Origin: Aquitalea magnusonii
Lineage (GTDB): Bacteria > Pseudomonadota > Gammaproteobacteria > Burkholderiales > Chromobacteriaceae
Reading direction: 5' to 3'
NCBI RefSeq assembly: GCF_002217795.2
Contig: NZ_AP018823.1
Location: 2,418,001-2,482,000, forward strand
Length of the DNA: 64,000 nucleotides
Part shown: positions 17,332 through 26,352 of the stretch, in pieces
Position numbering within the stretch: the first letter of the stretch is position 1
Layout of the letters: each line of letters begins with the position of its first letter
Made by a program: the position numbers and the translations under genes
Notes under the pieces: model-generated
What the model was told of the DNA's origin: nothing
What the model saw: the letters and a program-made list of their open reading frames with translations, nothing else
Databases searched by the model: none

Positions 17332-17787
17332 ATGCTCTACTTCGAAGACCTGACACCGGGCCGCGTGTTCGAAACGGCCAGCCACACCCTGAGCGAAGAA
17401 GAAATCATCGCCTTTGCCAGCCAGTTTGACCCGCAGCCCTTCCATACCGACCCACAGGCGGCCAAGAGCAGTTTTTTCGATGGCCTGGCAGCCTCTGGCT
17501 GGCACACCAGCAGCCTTACCATGCGGCTGATCACCGCCAGTGAACTGAAAAACGTGGCCAATGGGCTGATCGGCATGGGCATACGCGATATGCGCTGGCC
17601 GCGTCCTACCCGTCCCGGCGATACCTTGCGTGCCAAAATCGAGGTAACGGGTCAAAAACCTTCGTCCAGCCAGCCCGGATTCGGCGTTGTGCAATTGCGC
17701 TGGACCACCCTCAACCAGCACAACGAGATTGCCATGCAACTGGAAACCGCCATCTGGGTTGCCCGCCGCACCACGACACAGCCATGA
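17332..17787 (+). CDS. MaoC-like (R)-specific enoyl-CoA hydratase/dehydratase family protein
   Basis: This 151-aa single hot-dog-fold protein of the MaoC family resembles enzymes that hydrate enoyl-CoA in fatty acid or polyhydroxyalkanoate metabolism. The opening MLYFEDLTPGRVFET and the hydratase motif region FASQFDPQPFHTDPQAAKSS, with the catalytic Asp and His, are clear. DMRWPRPTRPGDTLRAKIEV is the second half of the fold. The start codon is supported by the family N-terminus even though it lacks a ribosome binding site. It may be regulated through the palindrome immediately upstream. Substrate chain length is not predictable. Confidence 0.9.
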   Translation: MLYFEDLTPGRVFETASHTLSEEEIIAFASQFDPQPFHTDPQAAKSSFFDGLAASGWHTSSLTMRLITASELKNVANGLIGMGIRDMRWPRPTRPGDTLRAKIEVTGQKPSSSQPGFGVVQLRWTTLNQHNEIAMQLETAIWVARRTTTQP

Positions 17788-17820
17788 AAAAAGCCTGTCC
17801 GGATAAAACGCGGACAGGCT
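17786..17820 (-). terminator. Rho-independent terminator of the PAS chemoreceptor gene
   Basis: AGCCTGTCCG pairs with CGGACAGGCT around an A-rich loop. The six A on its left side are the T run on the minus strand. It overlaps the stop codon of the MaoC gene and probably also slows transcription arriving from the left. Confidence 0.85.
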
Positions 17821-17844
17821 GTTGCGTGGGGCAAGCTCAGCAGT

Positions 17845-19452
17845 TCAACGCTGCTGCCATTTGCTGAAATTTTCGGTTAGCTGCGCCAGATCCTCCGAGG
17901 TTTCGGCCAGATGTCCGGCACTCTCACCAATGGAGTGGGTAGTGCTCAAATCCTGCTCTGACAAGGCATTCAACTGCTCCAGCGCTGCCGCCATCACATT
18001 GATGGAATCGGATTTGCTGCCCATCTCCCTGGCCAGTTTCTGTGCCTGCAGGCTGGACTGCTCAGCCGCCTCGATCAGGCCCTGCAGCTTGCCCGATGAC
18101 AGGCGGATCTGCCCATTGACCTCGCCCACCTCTTCCACCGTGGCATCCATGCTGCTGACGGCGGAATGGGTGATCTTGCCGATTTCCTCGACAATCTCAC
18201 CAATGGAATCGGTGGTGTTGGTGGTGCGCTCGGCCAGCTTGCGCACCTCGTCCGCCACCACGGCAAAACCACGCCCCATCTCTCCGGCACGGGCAGCCTC
18301 GATGGCGGCATTCAGGGCCAGCAGATTGGTCTGATCGGCAATCTCGCGAATCAGAGTCGTCATGCTGCGGATGCGGATCATCGCCTCATCCAGCTCCACC
18401 ATGGCACCACGCGACTGTGACACCACGTTCACCGCACGCTCCGCCGCCGAGGTTGCGGCATCCATGGTATGGCGGCCATCCCGCGCCACATCCTGGGTAT
18501 GGCGTGAATCCTGCTGATTATGTTCGGCCAGGCGCACCACATCCTGCACCGCCAGGCTGAGCGACTCCATATTGTGGCTAATCTGGTTTAATCCCTGACG
18601 CTGCTGCACCGATCGTGCCGCCAGGGCATGCATATCATCCAGCAAACCATGAGCCTGTTCCTTGGTATACAGGCTGGCCCGCATCACATCGGCAATGGTG
18701 GCGCGGTAATGAATGCGCAAGGATTCCAGCGAGGAAAGCACCTTGCCCAGCAAGCCGCCTTCATGCGCCATGGAGGCATGATCCAGCCGGCCTTCCTGCA
18801 AGTCCTGGAAGCGTCCGTCCAGCACCTTCAATACCGAGCGCACCCGCCGCCATGCCCAGATGGCCGCGCCAAGTGCCAGCACACAGCCGGTCATGCCAAG
18901 TGCCTCACGCAGCCAGAGCAAGGCATCCGGCAAGAAGAACGACACCATGGCCGCCAACAGGCCCAGCAGAAACAGCAGCGGCGCGACTTGCAACACATCA
19001 GACTGCCGTGCATAACGCTGCAAGGTGGAAGGCAGGCTGGCCTGCTTGTTCATCACTTGGCGATAAAGGGCTGCAGCGGCATCGATATCCTGCCGCTTTG
19101 GCTGGGAGCGCACCGACATGTAGCCCACAATACGGCCATGTTCGGTAATCGGGGTAACGTAAGCCTCCACCCAGTAGAAATCGCCATTCTTGGCCCGGTT
19201 TTTCACGATGCCACGCCATGGCTTGCCTGCCTTCACCGTTTCCCACAAGTCTGCAAATGCCGATGGCGGCATGTCCGGGTGGCGCACGATATTGTGGTTC
19301 TGGCCCAGCAGTTCGGCCTCGCTAAAGCCGCTGATCTCGATGAACGCGCGATTGGCGTAGGTAATGCTGCCTTTCACATCGGTCTTGGTGACGATGGGAT
19401 TAACAGGGTCGACAATCAACTCGTTGGCGGTAACAGGCAGATTGATCTTCAT
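17845..19452 (-). CDS. PAS-domain methyl-accepting chemotaxis protein (Aer-like)
   Basis: This 535-aa chemoreceptor resembles the energy/redox sensor Aer. The N-terminal PAS domain (about residues 15-115) includes [37 protein letters not shown] and [13 protein letters not shown]. Two adjacent hydrophobic segments (about 160-205) anchor it without a periplasmic domain. A HAMP-like stretch and the long coiled-coil signalling domain follow. The hairpin tip [20 protein letters not shown] is the conserved contact site for CheA/CheW. The PAS domain may hold FAD or heme; this cannot be read from the sequence. Confidence 0.93.
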   Translation of the reverse strand: MKINLPVTANELIVDPVNPIVTKTDVKGSITYANRAFIEISGFSEAELLGQNHNIVRHPDMPPSAFADLWETVKAGKPWRGIVKNRAKNGDFYWVEAYVTPITEHGRIVGYMSVRSQPKRQDIDAAAALYRQVMNKQASLPSTLQRYARQSDVLQVAPLLFLLGLLAAMVSFFLPDALLWLREALGMTGCVLALGAAIWAWRRVRSVLKVLDGRFQDLQEGRLDHASMAHEGGLLGKVLSSLESLRIHYRATIADVMRASLYTKEQAHGLLDDMHALAARSVQQRQGLNQISHNMESLSLAVQDVVRLAEHNQQDSRHTQDVARDGRHTMDAATSAAERAVNVVSQSRGAMVELDEAMIRIRSMTTLIREIADQTNLLALNAAIEAARAGEMGRGFAVVADEVRKLAERTTNTTDSIGEIVEEIGKITHSAVSSMDATVEEVGEVNGQIRLSSGKLQGLIEAAEQSSLQAQKLAREMGSKSDSINVMAAALEQLNALSEQDLSTTHSIGESAGHLAETSEDLAQLTENFSKWQQR

Positions 19453-19479
19453 TTGATGTGCGTTCTTTTGTTAGTTTTA

Positions 19480-19508
19480 ATTATTTAAAACAACTTGTTT
19501 AATCTCAA
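19480..19508 (-). promoter_or_regulatory. Sigma-70-type promoter of the PAS chemoreceptor with embedded palindrome
   Basis: On the minus strand TTGAGA (19503-19508) and AATAAT (19480-19485) are separated by exactly 17 bases. The spacer contains the perfect inverted repeat AAACAAGTTGTTT (19488-19500), which could be an operator. No sigma-28 consensus is seen. Confidence 0.5.
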
Positions 19509-19840
19509 CATTCTAACAAGAAAGTCCATGCTTCAGGATAAGAAAACCCCAGTCCATTGCCAGGCTAATATGCACAACCCTTGCCCCAGGCCAATACCTG
19601 CTACTTGATGCCACATGGCCAGTGCGCAGAATGGCCAGGCTTAGCGCTGTATCACGACAAGCAAGGCCACCCAGACAGGGCGACGCAGCGCCTGCCGTAC
19701 TCGCCAAGCGGGTGACAAACGCCAGCACCCCGCATTCTGACCCGGCAGTGCCGGGCCATCTGGCGGCGCAATATGGCAGGCTGCTGATCCCGCACTGCGT
19801 GCCACCAGCAGCAGCACCGGCAGCGCAGAGGCTTGCAATT
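19509..19840. other. Intergenic stretch without recognised gene
   Basis: About 330 bases between the chemoreceptor promoter and the terminator of the DHH gene. Short open frames exist on both strands, but none has a ribosome binding site or recognisable product. I see no tRNA-like cloverleaf. Confidence 0.5.
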
Positions 19841-19869
19841 AAAAAGGGAACATGAAAATCATGTTCCCT
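19841..19869 (-). terminator. Rho-independent terminator of the DHH phosphoesterase gene
   Basis: AGGGAACATGA pairs perfectly with TCATGTTCCCT (11 bp) around AAA. Five A on the left are the T run for leftward transcription. It lies about 77 bases beyond the stop at 19946. Confidence 0.85.
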
Positions 19870-19945
19870 GATTAGCGGCATTGCACCGAGGACATTCACG
19901 GACCGGGCTTGATCAGCCCTGCCATCGCTGGCCGTAAGCGATGCA

Positions 19946-20875
19946 TCAGCCTTGCGCCCGGATACGGGTAATCAGCTCGTCGCGGATATCCTCATACTGA
20001 TCGACACTGACCTGACAAGTCCCCGCCGCCTCATGGCCGCCACCACCGTACTGCAGCATCAGCGCCCCCACATTGGTGCGGCAACTGCGATCGATGATGG
20101 ACTTGCCAGTGGCAAACACGATGTTCTGCTTGTTCAGGCCCCACATCATGTGGATGGAAATATTGCACTCCGGATACATCGCATATACCAGGAAGCGGTT
20201 GGCCGGATAGATGGTTTCTTCCAGCAGCAGGTTGAGCAACACCAGATTGCCATGCACCTTGGCACAGCGTGCGATCTGTTCGCGCGCCTGCTCCTGATAC
20301 TGCATGTACAGGTCCACCCGCTCCTTCACATCCGGCAAGGCCAGGATTTCCTCGATACTGTGGTCGCGGCAATAGCCGATCAAATCCATCATCAACTGAT
20401 AATTGCTGACGGTGAAATTACGGAAGCGCCCAAGACCGGTGCGCGCATCCATCAGATAATTGAGCAAGACCCAGCCGGTGGGATTGAGGATTTCCTCGCG
20501 GCTGAACTGGGCAGAGTCGGCCTTGTCCACCGCGTCCATCATTTCATCACTGATGCGCGGAAAAGCCTGCTTGCCGCCAAAGTGGTCGTACACCACGCGG
20601 GCGGCAGAAGGCGCCGCCGGGTCGATGATGTGGTTGGCATGCTGCCCGTTGCGCAGGGTTTCGGAAAAATGGTGGTCAAAGGCCAGATACGCACCAGGCA
20701 CATACGGCAGATTGGTGGTGATATCCCGCTCGGTGATTTCTATTTTCCCGTCCTGCATGTCCTTGGGATGGACAAACTTGATGTCATTCACCATGCCAAG
20801 CTCGTTCAACAGCACGGCACACACCAGGCCGTCAAAATCACTGCGCGTCACCAGACGGTATTGCTGCTGCGACAT
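19946..20875 (-). CDS. DHH-family phosphoesterase (exopolyphosphatase-like)
   Basis: This 309-aa DHH/DHHA1 metallophosphoesterase has RSDFDGLVCAVLL as the first metal motif, AFDHHFSE as the signature DHH motif and GGGGHEAAGTCQV as the C-terminal substrate-binding motif. Relatives act on phosphodiesters, such as short RNAs (NrnA), cyclic-di-AMP or polyphosphate, so the substrate is open. RecJ and PPX2 homology is only general. The gene has a good ribosome binding site (GGGGAGA) and ends at a strong terminator. It appears to be transcribed alone. Confidence 0.88.
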   Translation of the reverse strand: MSQQQYRLVTRSDFDGLVCAVLLNELGMVNDIKFVHPKDMQDGKIEITERDITTNLPYVPGAYLAFDHHFSETLRNGQHANHIIDPAAPSAARVVYDHFGGKQAFPRISDEMMDAVDKADSAQFSREEILNPTGWVLLNYLMDARTGLGRFRNFTVSNYQLMMDLIGYCRDHSIEEILALPDVKERVDLYMQYQEQAREQIARCAKVHGNLVLLNLLLEETIYPANRFLVYAMYPECNISIHMMWGLNKQNIVFATGKSIIDRSCRTNVGALMLQYGGGGHEAAGTCQVSVDQYEDIRDELITRIRAQG

Positions 20876-20950
20876 TCATTTCTCCCCGTAAACAAGATCA
20901 TTTCCAGCCGATTGTGTCATTGCTTGCCGCAGCAAGTGCCGATGGCAAAC

Positions 20951-21541
20951 TCAATTCTCATGCGTCATGAAATATACCTCACCGGCCAACAGGTCGTGCA
21001 AGCGCATTTGCAAGGCCTCACACTGCGTAGCCGGCAGGCTCAGCGTCAATTCCACCTGTTCACCATAGCTGGCCTCGCTCACGGCAATCTGCAAAGCATC
21101 ACAATGACGGCGAAAACGTGACTCATCTGCAAAGGCAATACGGGCACGACATTGCGCCATCACCACCACGGGCACCGCTTGCGCCAGCAGCAGCGCCGCG
21201 TTCAGCGCCTGGGTGTAGGCACGCACCAGACCGCCCGCACCCAGTTTGACGCCGCCAAAATAGCGCACCACCACCGCCAGCACATTATGCAGTTGCTTGT
21301 GCATCAGCACGTTATACATGGGCCGGGCCGCCGTGCCGGAAGGCTCACCATCATCATCCAGCATGGAGTCGCCATCCACCAGCAGCACCGCGCAGTAATG
21401 GCGGGCATCGGGATACTGGGCGCGCAGCGCAAGAAGATGCTGCATAGCCTCTTCACGCCGGGCAACCGGATACACATAGGCAAGAAAGCGACTCTTCTTG
21501 ATTTCGATTTCTGCAGCAACAGGGGCTGCCAGTTGAAACAT
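20951..21541 (-). CDS. YigZ/IMPACT family protein
   Basis: This 196-aa two-domain protein resembles E. coli YigZ. The N-terminal UPF0029 domain carries EIEIKKSRFLAYV, then the DDDGEPSGTAARPM motif and VVRYFGGVKLGAGGLVRAY. The C-terminal alpha/beta domain (about 135-196) has an elongation-factor-like fold. Family members may interact with the translation machinery, but no enzymatic activity is firmly known. It is 75 bases upstream of the DHH gene on the same strand. Confidence 0.9.
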   Translation of the reverse strand: MFQLAAPVAAEIEIKKSRFLAYVYPVARREEAMQHLLALRAQYPDARHYCAVLLVDGDSMLDDDGEPSGTAARPMYNVLMHKQLHNVLAVVVRYFGGVKLGAGGLVRAYTQALNAALLLAQAVPVVVMAQCRARIAFADESRFRRHCDALQIAVSEASYGEQVELTLSLPATQCEALQMRLHDLLAGEVYFMTHEN

Positions 21542-21643
21542 TTATACCTGTCCCGAAGTCTTAGTTAACAGTGTTGCCTGCATGGTAACGCGCTTTGGCC
21601 GCAGCGTGCGTCCTGATGCTGATGCCACAAGCGGAGGCAAATC

Positions 21644-21772
21644 ATGATCCCGCTGCTCATCGTCCTGAGCCTGCTGACCGAGACACTGCGGCTGGCACTG
21701 GACACGTTTTGGCTTGATCCAGCACAAGCTGCCGCATTGCTGTCCACCCTTCCCGCCCCGGACCACCGCTAA
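21644..21772 (+). CDS. Candidate 42-aa hydrophobic small protein
   Basis: A 42-codon frame begins MIPLLIVLSLLTETLRLALD and ends PAPDHR before TAA. A near-perfect GGAGG at 21633-21637 stands 6 bases before its ATG. The first half would form one membrane helix and the second half is Ala/Pro-rich. It lies in an otherwise empty 300-base gap between YigZ and NfeD genes. I do not recognise the sequence. The strong ribosome binding site is the main support. Confidence 0.4.
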   Translation: MIPLLIVLSLLTETLRLALDTFWLDPAQAAALLSTLPAPDHR

Positions 21773-21839
21773 AAGCAGTTGTCTTGGACACATTTCGGCA
21801 TGAGAATGCCTAATCTTTCGTCATGAAAGCTGGCCAACC

Positions 21840-22280
21840 TTGACTCCTACTCTATGGCTGATCGGCGCGCTGCTGGCGCTGATGGCCGAATTCATGTCCG
21901 GCACTTTCTACTTGCTGGTAATCGCCGTAGCGCTGGCCGCCGGTGGCATTGCCAGCCTGCTGGGCGGCAGTGAGGCACTGTGCTGGACACTGGCCAGCCT
22001 GGGCGGCATGGCCGGTGTTCTGGCCGTGAGCCGCTGGCGCAAACGCCAGCCAGCCGCACCGCAACCAAGCAAGGCCGTGCTCGACGACCCGGACATCGGC
22101 CAACTGGTCCGCGTAATCAGCCGGATCGACAGCCAAAACCTGCGTGTGCATTATCGCGGCACCGAATGGCAGGCCCGTGCAGAGGATGCAAGCACGCTGG
22201 CAGCGGGTGACAGCGCCGCCATCGCAGGCCGTGACGGCAATGTACTGCTCCTTACCACTTCATCAAAAGAAAGCCGATAA
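21840..22280 (+). CDS. NfeD family membrane protein
   Basis: This 146-aa protein has an N-terminal hydrophobic region of two to three helices (WLIGALLALMAEFMSGTFYLLVIAV onward) and a C-terminal soluble OB-fold-like domain from about residue 78, containing GQLVRVISRIDSQNLRVHYR. It partners the stomatin-like protein encoded 3 bases downstream, a conserved pair in bacteria and archaea involved in membrane microdomains and quality control. The start is a TTG at 21840; the first ATG would remove half of the first membrane helix. Confidence 0.85.
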   Translation: MTPTLWLIGALLALMAEFMSGTFYLLVIAVALAAGGIASLLGGSEALCWTLASLGGMAGVLAVSRWRKRQPAAPQPSKAVLDDPDIGQLVRVISRIDSQNLRVHYRGTEWQARAEDASTLAAGDSAAIAGRDGNVLLLTTSSKESR

Positions 22281-22282
22281 TC

Positions 22283-23224
22283 ATGGAATTCGTCATCGTC
22301 CTGTTTGCCGCCGTGGTGATCTTCATCATCAAATCGGTCAAGGTGGTGCCACAACAGCATGCCTATATCGTGGAGCGGCTGGGCCGCTATCACGCCACCC
22401 TCACACCAGGGCTGAACATCCTGATTCCCTTCATCGACCGGCTGGCCTACAAGCACAGCCTGAAGGAAGTACCGCTGGATGTACCCAGCCAGATCTGCAT
22501 CACCCGCGACAATACCCAGCTAAAGGTGGACGGCATCCTGTATTTCCAGGTGACGGACCCGCAGCGCGCCTCCTATGGCACCAGCGACTACCTGCTGGCC
22601 ATCACCCAACTGTCGCAAACCACCTTGCGCTCGGTGATTGGCAAGATGGAGCTGGACAAGACCTTCGAGGAACGTGATGAAATCAACCAGATCGTGGTGG
22701 CTTCGCTGGATGAAGCCGCCATCAACTGGGGCGTGAAGGTATTGCGCTATGAAATCAAGGACTTGGTTCCGCCGCAGGACATCCTGCATTCCATGCAGGC
22801 GCAAATTACCGCCGAGCGGGAAAAGCGCGCCCGTATTGCCCAGTCCGAAGGGGTGAAGATGGAGCAGATCAACCTGGCTACCGGCGCACGCGAAGCAGCC
22901 ATCCAGAAATCGCAAGGCGAGATGCAAGCCACCATCAACAATTCCGAAGGCAACAAGCAGGCTGCCATCAACAAGGCACAGGGTGAGGCCGAGGCACTGC
23001 GCCTGGTGGCCGATGCCACGGCAGATGCCGTACGGCGGGTAGCCGAAGCGGTGAAGGTGGACGGCGGTATCGAAGCAGTCAACCTCAAGGTGGCAGAGCA
23101 GTATGTGGCCGCCTTTGCCCAACTGGCCAAGCAGAACAACACCGTCATCCTGCCGGCCAATGTGGCGGATGTCAGCTCGCTGGTGGCTACCGCGCTGAGC
23201 GTGGTCAAGCAAAGCAATCGTTAA
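22283..23224 (+). CDS. Stomatin-like SPFH-domain protein (paraslipin)
   Basis: This 313-aa protein starts with one membrane helix (about residues 2-18), followed by the SPFH/band-7 domain (VVPQQHAYIVERLGRYHATL, TLRSVIGKMELDKTFEERD) and a long Glu/Ala-rich coiled coil (about 185-255). Such proteins form large ring-like oligomers at the membrane. Its coupling to an NfeD protein is typical. E. coli QmcA/YbbK is the closest analogue I can name. Confidence 0.92.
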   Translation: MEFVIVLFAAVVIFIIKSVKVVPQQHAYIVERLGRYHATLTPGLNILIPFIDRLAYKHSLKEVPLDVPSQICITRDNTQLKVDGILYFQVTDPQRASYGTSDYLLAITQLSQTTLRSVIGKMELDKTFEERDEINQIVVASLDEAAINWGVKVLRYEIKDLVPPQDILHSMQAQITAEREKRARIAQSEGVKMEQINLATGAREAAIQKSQGEMQATINNSEGNKQAAINKAQGEAEALRLVADATADAVRRVAEAVKVDGGIEAVNLKVAEQYVAAFAQLAKQNNTVILPANVADVSSLVATALSVVKQSNR

Positions 23225-23292
23225 CACTTATGTCATGACGGCAGCCTTGTCCTGGCTTGTATAACAGGCAGGCTGCCCCCATAATCAGCCGC

Positions 23293-23826
23293 ATGAAATT
23301 CTTATCCGACTTCCTTCCGGTAGCCCTGTTCTTCGGCAGTTACCTGATCACCCACGACATGTTTCTGGCCACCAAGGTTCTGGTGGCGGCAACCGTCCTG
23401 CTGTTTGCCTGGACCTGGCTCAAGCACCGCAAGGTGGACGCCATGCAATGGATCAACCTGATCCTCAGCGTGGTGCTGGGTGCGGCTACCGTGATATCGC
23501 ACAACGATCTGTTCATCATCTGGAAATTCACCGTACTGTATTGGCTGATGGCCATTGCACTGCTGGTTAGCGACCTGATGGGCAAGAACGGCCTGAAACT
23601 GCTGATGGGCGCGCAGATCCAGCTACCACAACTCATCTGGCGCAAGCTGGCCTATGCCTGGTCGCTGTTCTTTACCTTCATGGGCGCACTCAATCTGTAT
23701 GTAGCCTTCAATTTCAGTCGCGAAATCTGGCTGAGCTTCAAACTGTTTGGCAGTCTGGGCCTGATGGTGGTGTTCGTCATCGCACAAAGCCTGTTCCTGT
23801 CCAAATACATCGAGGAAAAGAAATAA
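23293..23826 (+). CDS. yciB: Inner membrane-spanning protein YciB / septation protein A
   Basis: This 177-aa protein has five or six membrane helices and begins [19 protein letters not shown], the characteristic YciB start. The conserved motif KPTVLYW-like region reads [17 protein letters not shown] here, followed by [24 protein letters not shown] sequence. YciB proteins are implicated in envelope and septation functions, partly redundant with YciC/DcrB. I place the start at 23293; an upstream in-frame ATG adds 12 residues outside the family. Its stop overlaps the next start (TAATG). Confidence 0.93.
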   Translation: MKFLSDFLPVALFFGSYLITHDMFLATKVLVAATVLLFAWTWLKHRKVDAMQWINLILSVVLGAATVISHNDLFIIWKFTVLYWLMAIALLVSDLMGKNGLKLLMGAQIQLPQLIWRKLAYAWSLFFTFMGALNLYVAFNFSREIWLSFKLFGSLGLMVVFVIAQSLFLSKYIEEKK

Positions 23827-24128
23827 TGCTGTATATCATCAGCGGCCAGGATCACCCCGGCTCCCTGGAAAAGCGTCTTGCCGCCCGCCCGGAACACCTG
23901 GCCCGCCTGTCTGCCTTGCAGGAACAGGGCCGTCTGGTACTGGCAGGCCCCTGCCCGGCCATTGACAGCGTGGACCCTGGCAGTGCCGGCTTTACCGGCA
24001 GCCTGATCGTGGCCGAATTTGCCAGCCTGGAAGAAGCCCGCAACTGGGCCGATGCCGACCCTTATGTTGCTGCCGGCGTATACGCCGCGGTAGAAGTAAA
24101 ACCCTTCCGCAAGGTATTCCCTGCATGA
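23826..24128 (+). CDS. YciI family protein
   Basis: This 100-aa ferredoxin-like-fold protein has the family's His/Asp pair in [22 protein letters not shown] and the [17 protein letters not shown] motif. Some relatives have hydrolase or dehydrochlorinase activity, but the usual function is unknown. It is translationally coupled to yciB (one shared base) and overlaps the BolA gene by 4 bases, an arrangement common in betaproteobacteria. Confidence 0.92.
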   Translation: MLYIISGQDHPGSLEKRLAARPEHLARLSALQEQGRLVLAGPCPAIDSVDPGSAGFTGSLIVAEFASLEEARNWADADPYVAAGVYAAVEVKPFRKVFPA

Positions 24129-24391
24129 GCGATACCGTCGCGCTGCTGCAGGCTGCCCTGCAGGCCTTGACACCGGAACATCTGGAAATCCAGGACGACA
24201 GCGCCGCCCATGCCGGGCACGCCGGAGCCCGCTCCGGTGGCGGCCACTATGATGTGCTGATTGTCTCCAGCCGTTTTGCCGGTCTTAACAGTGTGGCACG
24301 CCATCGTCTGGTGTATGCCACATTGGGCGATCTGATGAAAACCAGGGTGCATGCGCTGGCCATTCGCGCACTGACACCAGAAGAACTTTGA
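24125..24391 (+). CDS. BolA family protein
   Basis: This 88-aa protein has the BolA fold with [31 protein letters not shown], including the conserved Arg-His of the [11 protein letters not shown] motif. The C-terminal IRALTPEE completes the domain. BolA-like proteins act with monothiol glutaredoxins in iron-sulfur cluster handling and stress responses. The gene ends the yciB-yciI-bolA unit; the first parvulin follows 18 bases later. Confidence 0.93.
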   Translation: MSDTVALLQAALQALTPEHLEIQDDSAAHAGHAGARSGGGHYDVLIVSSRFAGLNSVARHRLVYATLGDLMKTRVHALAIRALTPEEL

Positions 24392-24409
24392 CCCAAGGAA
24401 GAATCGCCA

Positions 24410-25198
24410 ATGAAAACTACCAAGATTGCTGCCCTGCTGCTGGCTGCCTCCATCAGCATTCCGGCCATGGCCGAATCCATTGCCATGGTTAATGGCAAGT
24501 CCATTGACAAGACTGATCTGGACAATGCGGTGGCTGTTGTCGTGCAAAACAGCAATGGCAATGTGCAGGATTCCCCCGCGCTGCGCCAGCAAGTAAAAGA
24601 CACCCTGATCAACCGTGAAGTCATCCTGCAAGAAGCCCAGAGCCGCAAGCTGGACCAGCAGCCCGCCTTCATCAAGCGCATGGAAGAAGTCCGCCAGGAC
24701 ATGCTGCGCGAAGCGCTGTTTGCCGACCTGGTGAAAAACATGCAGATCAGCGATGCACAGCTGCAAGAACGCTACAACCAGACCCAAAGCAAGTTTGCCG
24801 GCACCAAGGACGTCCACGCACGCCAGATTACCGTGGCCAGCGAAGCCGATGCGCTCAAGATCATCGACAGCCTGAAAAAGGGTGCCAAGTTCGAAGACCT
24901 GGCCAAGAGCCGTTCGCTGGATCCGGCTGCCAAGCAAAATGGCGGCGACATGGGCTGGGGCAATCTGGCCCGCATGGAACCTCAACTGGCCGAGCTGCTG
25001 AAAGACCTGAAGAAAGGCCAGTACAGCAGCAAGCCGATGCAAACCCGCGTGGGCTGGATCGTATTCAAGGTAGATGATATCCGCGATGCCAAACTGCCGC
25101 CGCTGGCTGAAGTAAAACCGCAAATCGAGCGCCAACTGCAGGAAGAAGCCATTGCCAAGGCAGTGGAAGATCTGCGCAGCAAGGCGAAAATCCAGTAA
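24410..25198 (+). CDS. Periplasmic parvulin-type PPIase/chaperone, probably catalytically altered
   Basis: This 262-aa exported protein begins with a signal peptide (MKTTKIAALLLAASISIPAMA, cleavage probably after AMA). It has a SurA-like helical N-terminal region and a parvulin domain at about residues 130-235. The strand that normally reads HARHILV is HARQITV here, so the conserved second histidine of the parvulin active site is replaced by Gln, while NGGDMGWG is kept. It may act more as a chaperone than an isomerase. It forms a tandem with the next gene, which retains the histidine. Confidence 0.9.
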   Translation: MKTTKIAALLLAASISIPAMAESIAMVNGKSIDKTDLDNAVAVVVQNSNGNVQDSPALRQQVKDTLINREVILQEAQSRKLDQQPAFIKRMEEVRQDMLREALFADLVKNMQISDAQLQERYNQTQSKFAGTKDVHARQITVASEADALKIIDSLKKGAKFEDLAKSRSLDPAAKQNGGDMGWGNLARMEPQLAELLKDLKKGQYSSKPMQTRVGWIVFKVDDIRDAKLPPLAEVKPQIERQLQEEAIAKAVEDLRSKAKIQ

Positions 25199-25232
25199 CA
25201 CCACACCACAGTAACAACAGGAAACCAACATC

Positions 25233-26015
25233 ATGCGCAAGACTTTGCTGGCAAGCGCCCTGCTGGCCGCTCTGAGCACCTCTGCCGTCTTTGCTGCCGG
25301 CCCGTCCGTCAATGGCACCGAAATCTCCCCCGCCCGCATCGACGCCGTGGTGCAGATGATGGCAGCCCAAGGCCAGGCAGCCGATGACAAGACCAAGGAC
25401 ATGGTCAAGGATCAACTGATCACCGCCGAAGTGCTGCGTCAGGAAGCCATCAAGAAAGGCATCGACAAGACTGCCGACTTCAAGGCCGAACTGCAGAACA
25501 TGGAAGCCATGGCGCTGGCCAACCGTGTCATCAAGGACTTCCAGAAAGCCAACCCGGTAACGGACGAGCAACTGAAGGCTGAGTATGACAAGCTGGTGGC
25601 TACCGTGCCGGAAACCAAGCAATACCATGCCCGCCACATTCTGGTTGGCAGCGAAGCCGAAGCCAAGGCCGTGATCGAAGCCCTGCGCAAGGGCAAGGCT
25701 TTCGACCTGCTGGCCAAGGAAAAATCCAAGGATCCGGGCAGCAAGGGTAACGGTGGCGATCTGGGCTGGCAGGAAGCCGGCACCTTCGTACCGGAGTTCT
25801 CTGACGCCATGGCCAAGCTGAGCAAGGGCCAGGTTACTGCCAAACCGGTGAAAACCCAGTTTGGCTGGCACGTGATCAAGCTGGACGATGTCCGCACCGA
25901 GCGCAATGTGCCGTCGCTGGACGATGCCCGTCCGCAACTGACCCAGCGCATCATGGGCGCTCGCATCGAGAAATACGTTGGCGAGCTGAAAGCCCAGGCC
26001 AAGATCCAGCAGTAA
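25233..26015 (+). CDS. Periplasmic peptidyl-prolyl cis-trans isomerase, parvulin type
   Basis: This 260-aa paralogue of the preceding gene has the same layout: signal peptide MRKTLLASALLAALSTSAVFA, helical N-terminal half and parvulin domain (about 130-235) with the intact YHARHILVGSEAEA strand and the conserved GNGGDLGWQEAGTFVPEFSDA. It resembles PpiC/PrsA/SurA-type folding factors for outer-membrane proteins. A terminator 29 bases later ends the unit. Confidence 0.93.
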   Translation: MRKTLLASALLAALSTSAVFAAGPSVNGTEISPARIDAVVQMMAAQGQAADDKTKDMVKDQLITAEVLRQEAIKKGIDKTADFKAELQNMEAMALANRVIKDFQKANPVTDEQLKAEYDKLVATVPETKQYHARHILVGSEAEAKAVIEALRKGKAFDLLAKEKSKDPGSKGNGGDLGWQEAGTFVPEFSDAMAKLSKGQVTAKPVKTQFGWHVIKLDDVRTERNVPSLDDARPQLTQRIMGARIEKYVGELKAQAKIQQ

Positions 26016-26043
26016 ACGCGCAGTCTGCCATCAGCGCTGCAAC

Positions 26044-26068
26044 AGGGATGCCTCGGCATCCCTTTTTC
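26044..26068 (+). terminator. Rho-independent terminator
   Basis: AGGGATGC pairs with GCATCCCT around CTCG, followed by five T. It closes the parvulin unit and separates it from the lipid operon. Confidence 0.85.
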
Positions 26069-26352
26069 TTTGCCTGTGCGCCGGATGATCTGGCCCCATG
26101 CCGGTCAGCACACAGGCACCCACTTCCGCTTCCGCTCCCCCATCCGTGCAGTAACACCAGGGGCGATCTCACCGGGCAAGCCGGCCTGGTATGCCAATAC
26201 ATTCCCTTGCCTGGCCGCCCCCGGCCGTCGGGCCTAAGTAAAAACCGCAAAATACCGCGACCATTTGCCCCTGCTGGCTGCGACTGTCAAAATCCGTTTG
26301 TCATCATTTCTTTCCCGCGTGCAGGGTGGCCTGCCGCAACGATCCACTTTCC
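26069..26352 (+). promoter_or_regulatory. Leader of the lipid operon, promoter not identifiable
   Basis: These 284 bases must hold the promoter of the ynb-like operon. I find no convincing -35/-10 pair, operator palindrome, tRNA or riboswitch-like structure. Short open frames here have no ribosome binding site. Confidence 0.35.

Noticed and set aside
19513..19899. 128-codon minus-strand frame in the gap before the DHH gene
   Set aside because: Cys/Ala/Gly-rich, no ribosome binding site, and it runs through the terminator hairpin at 19841-19869.
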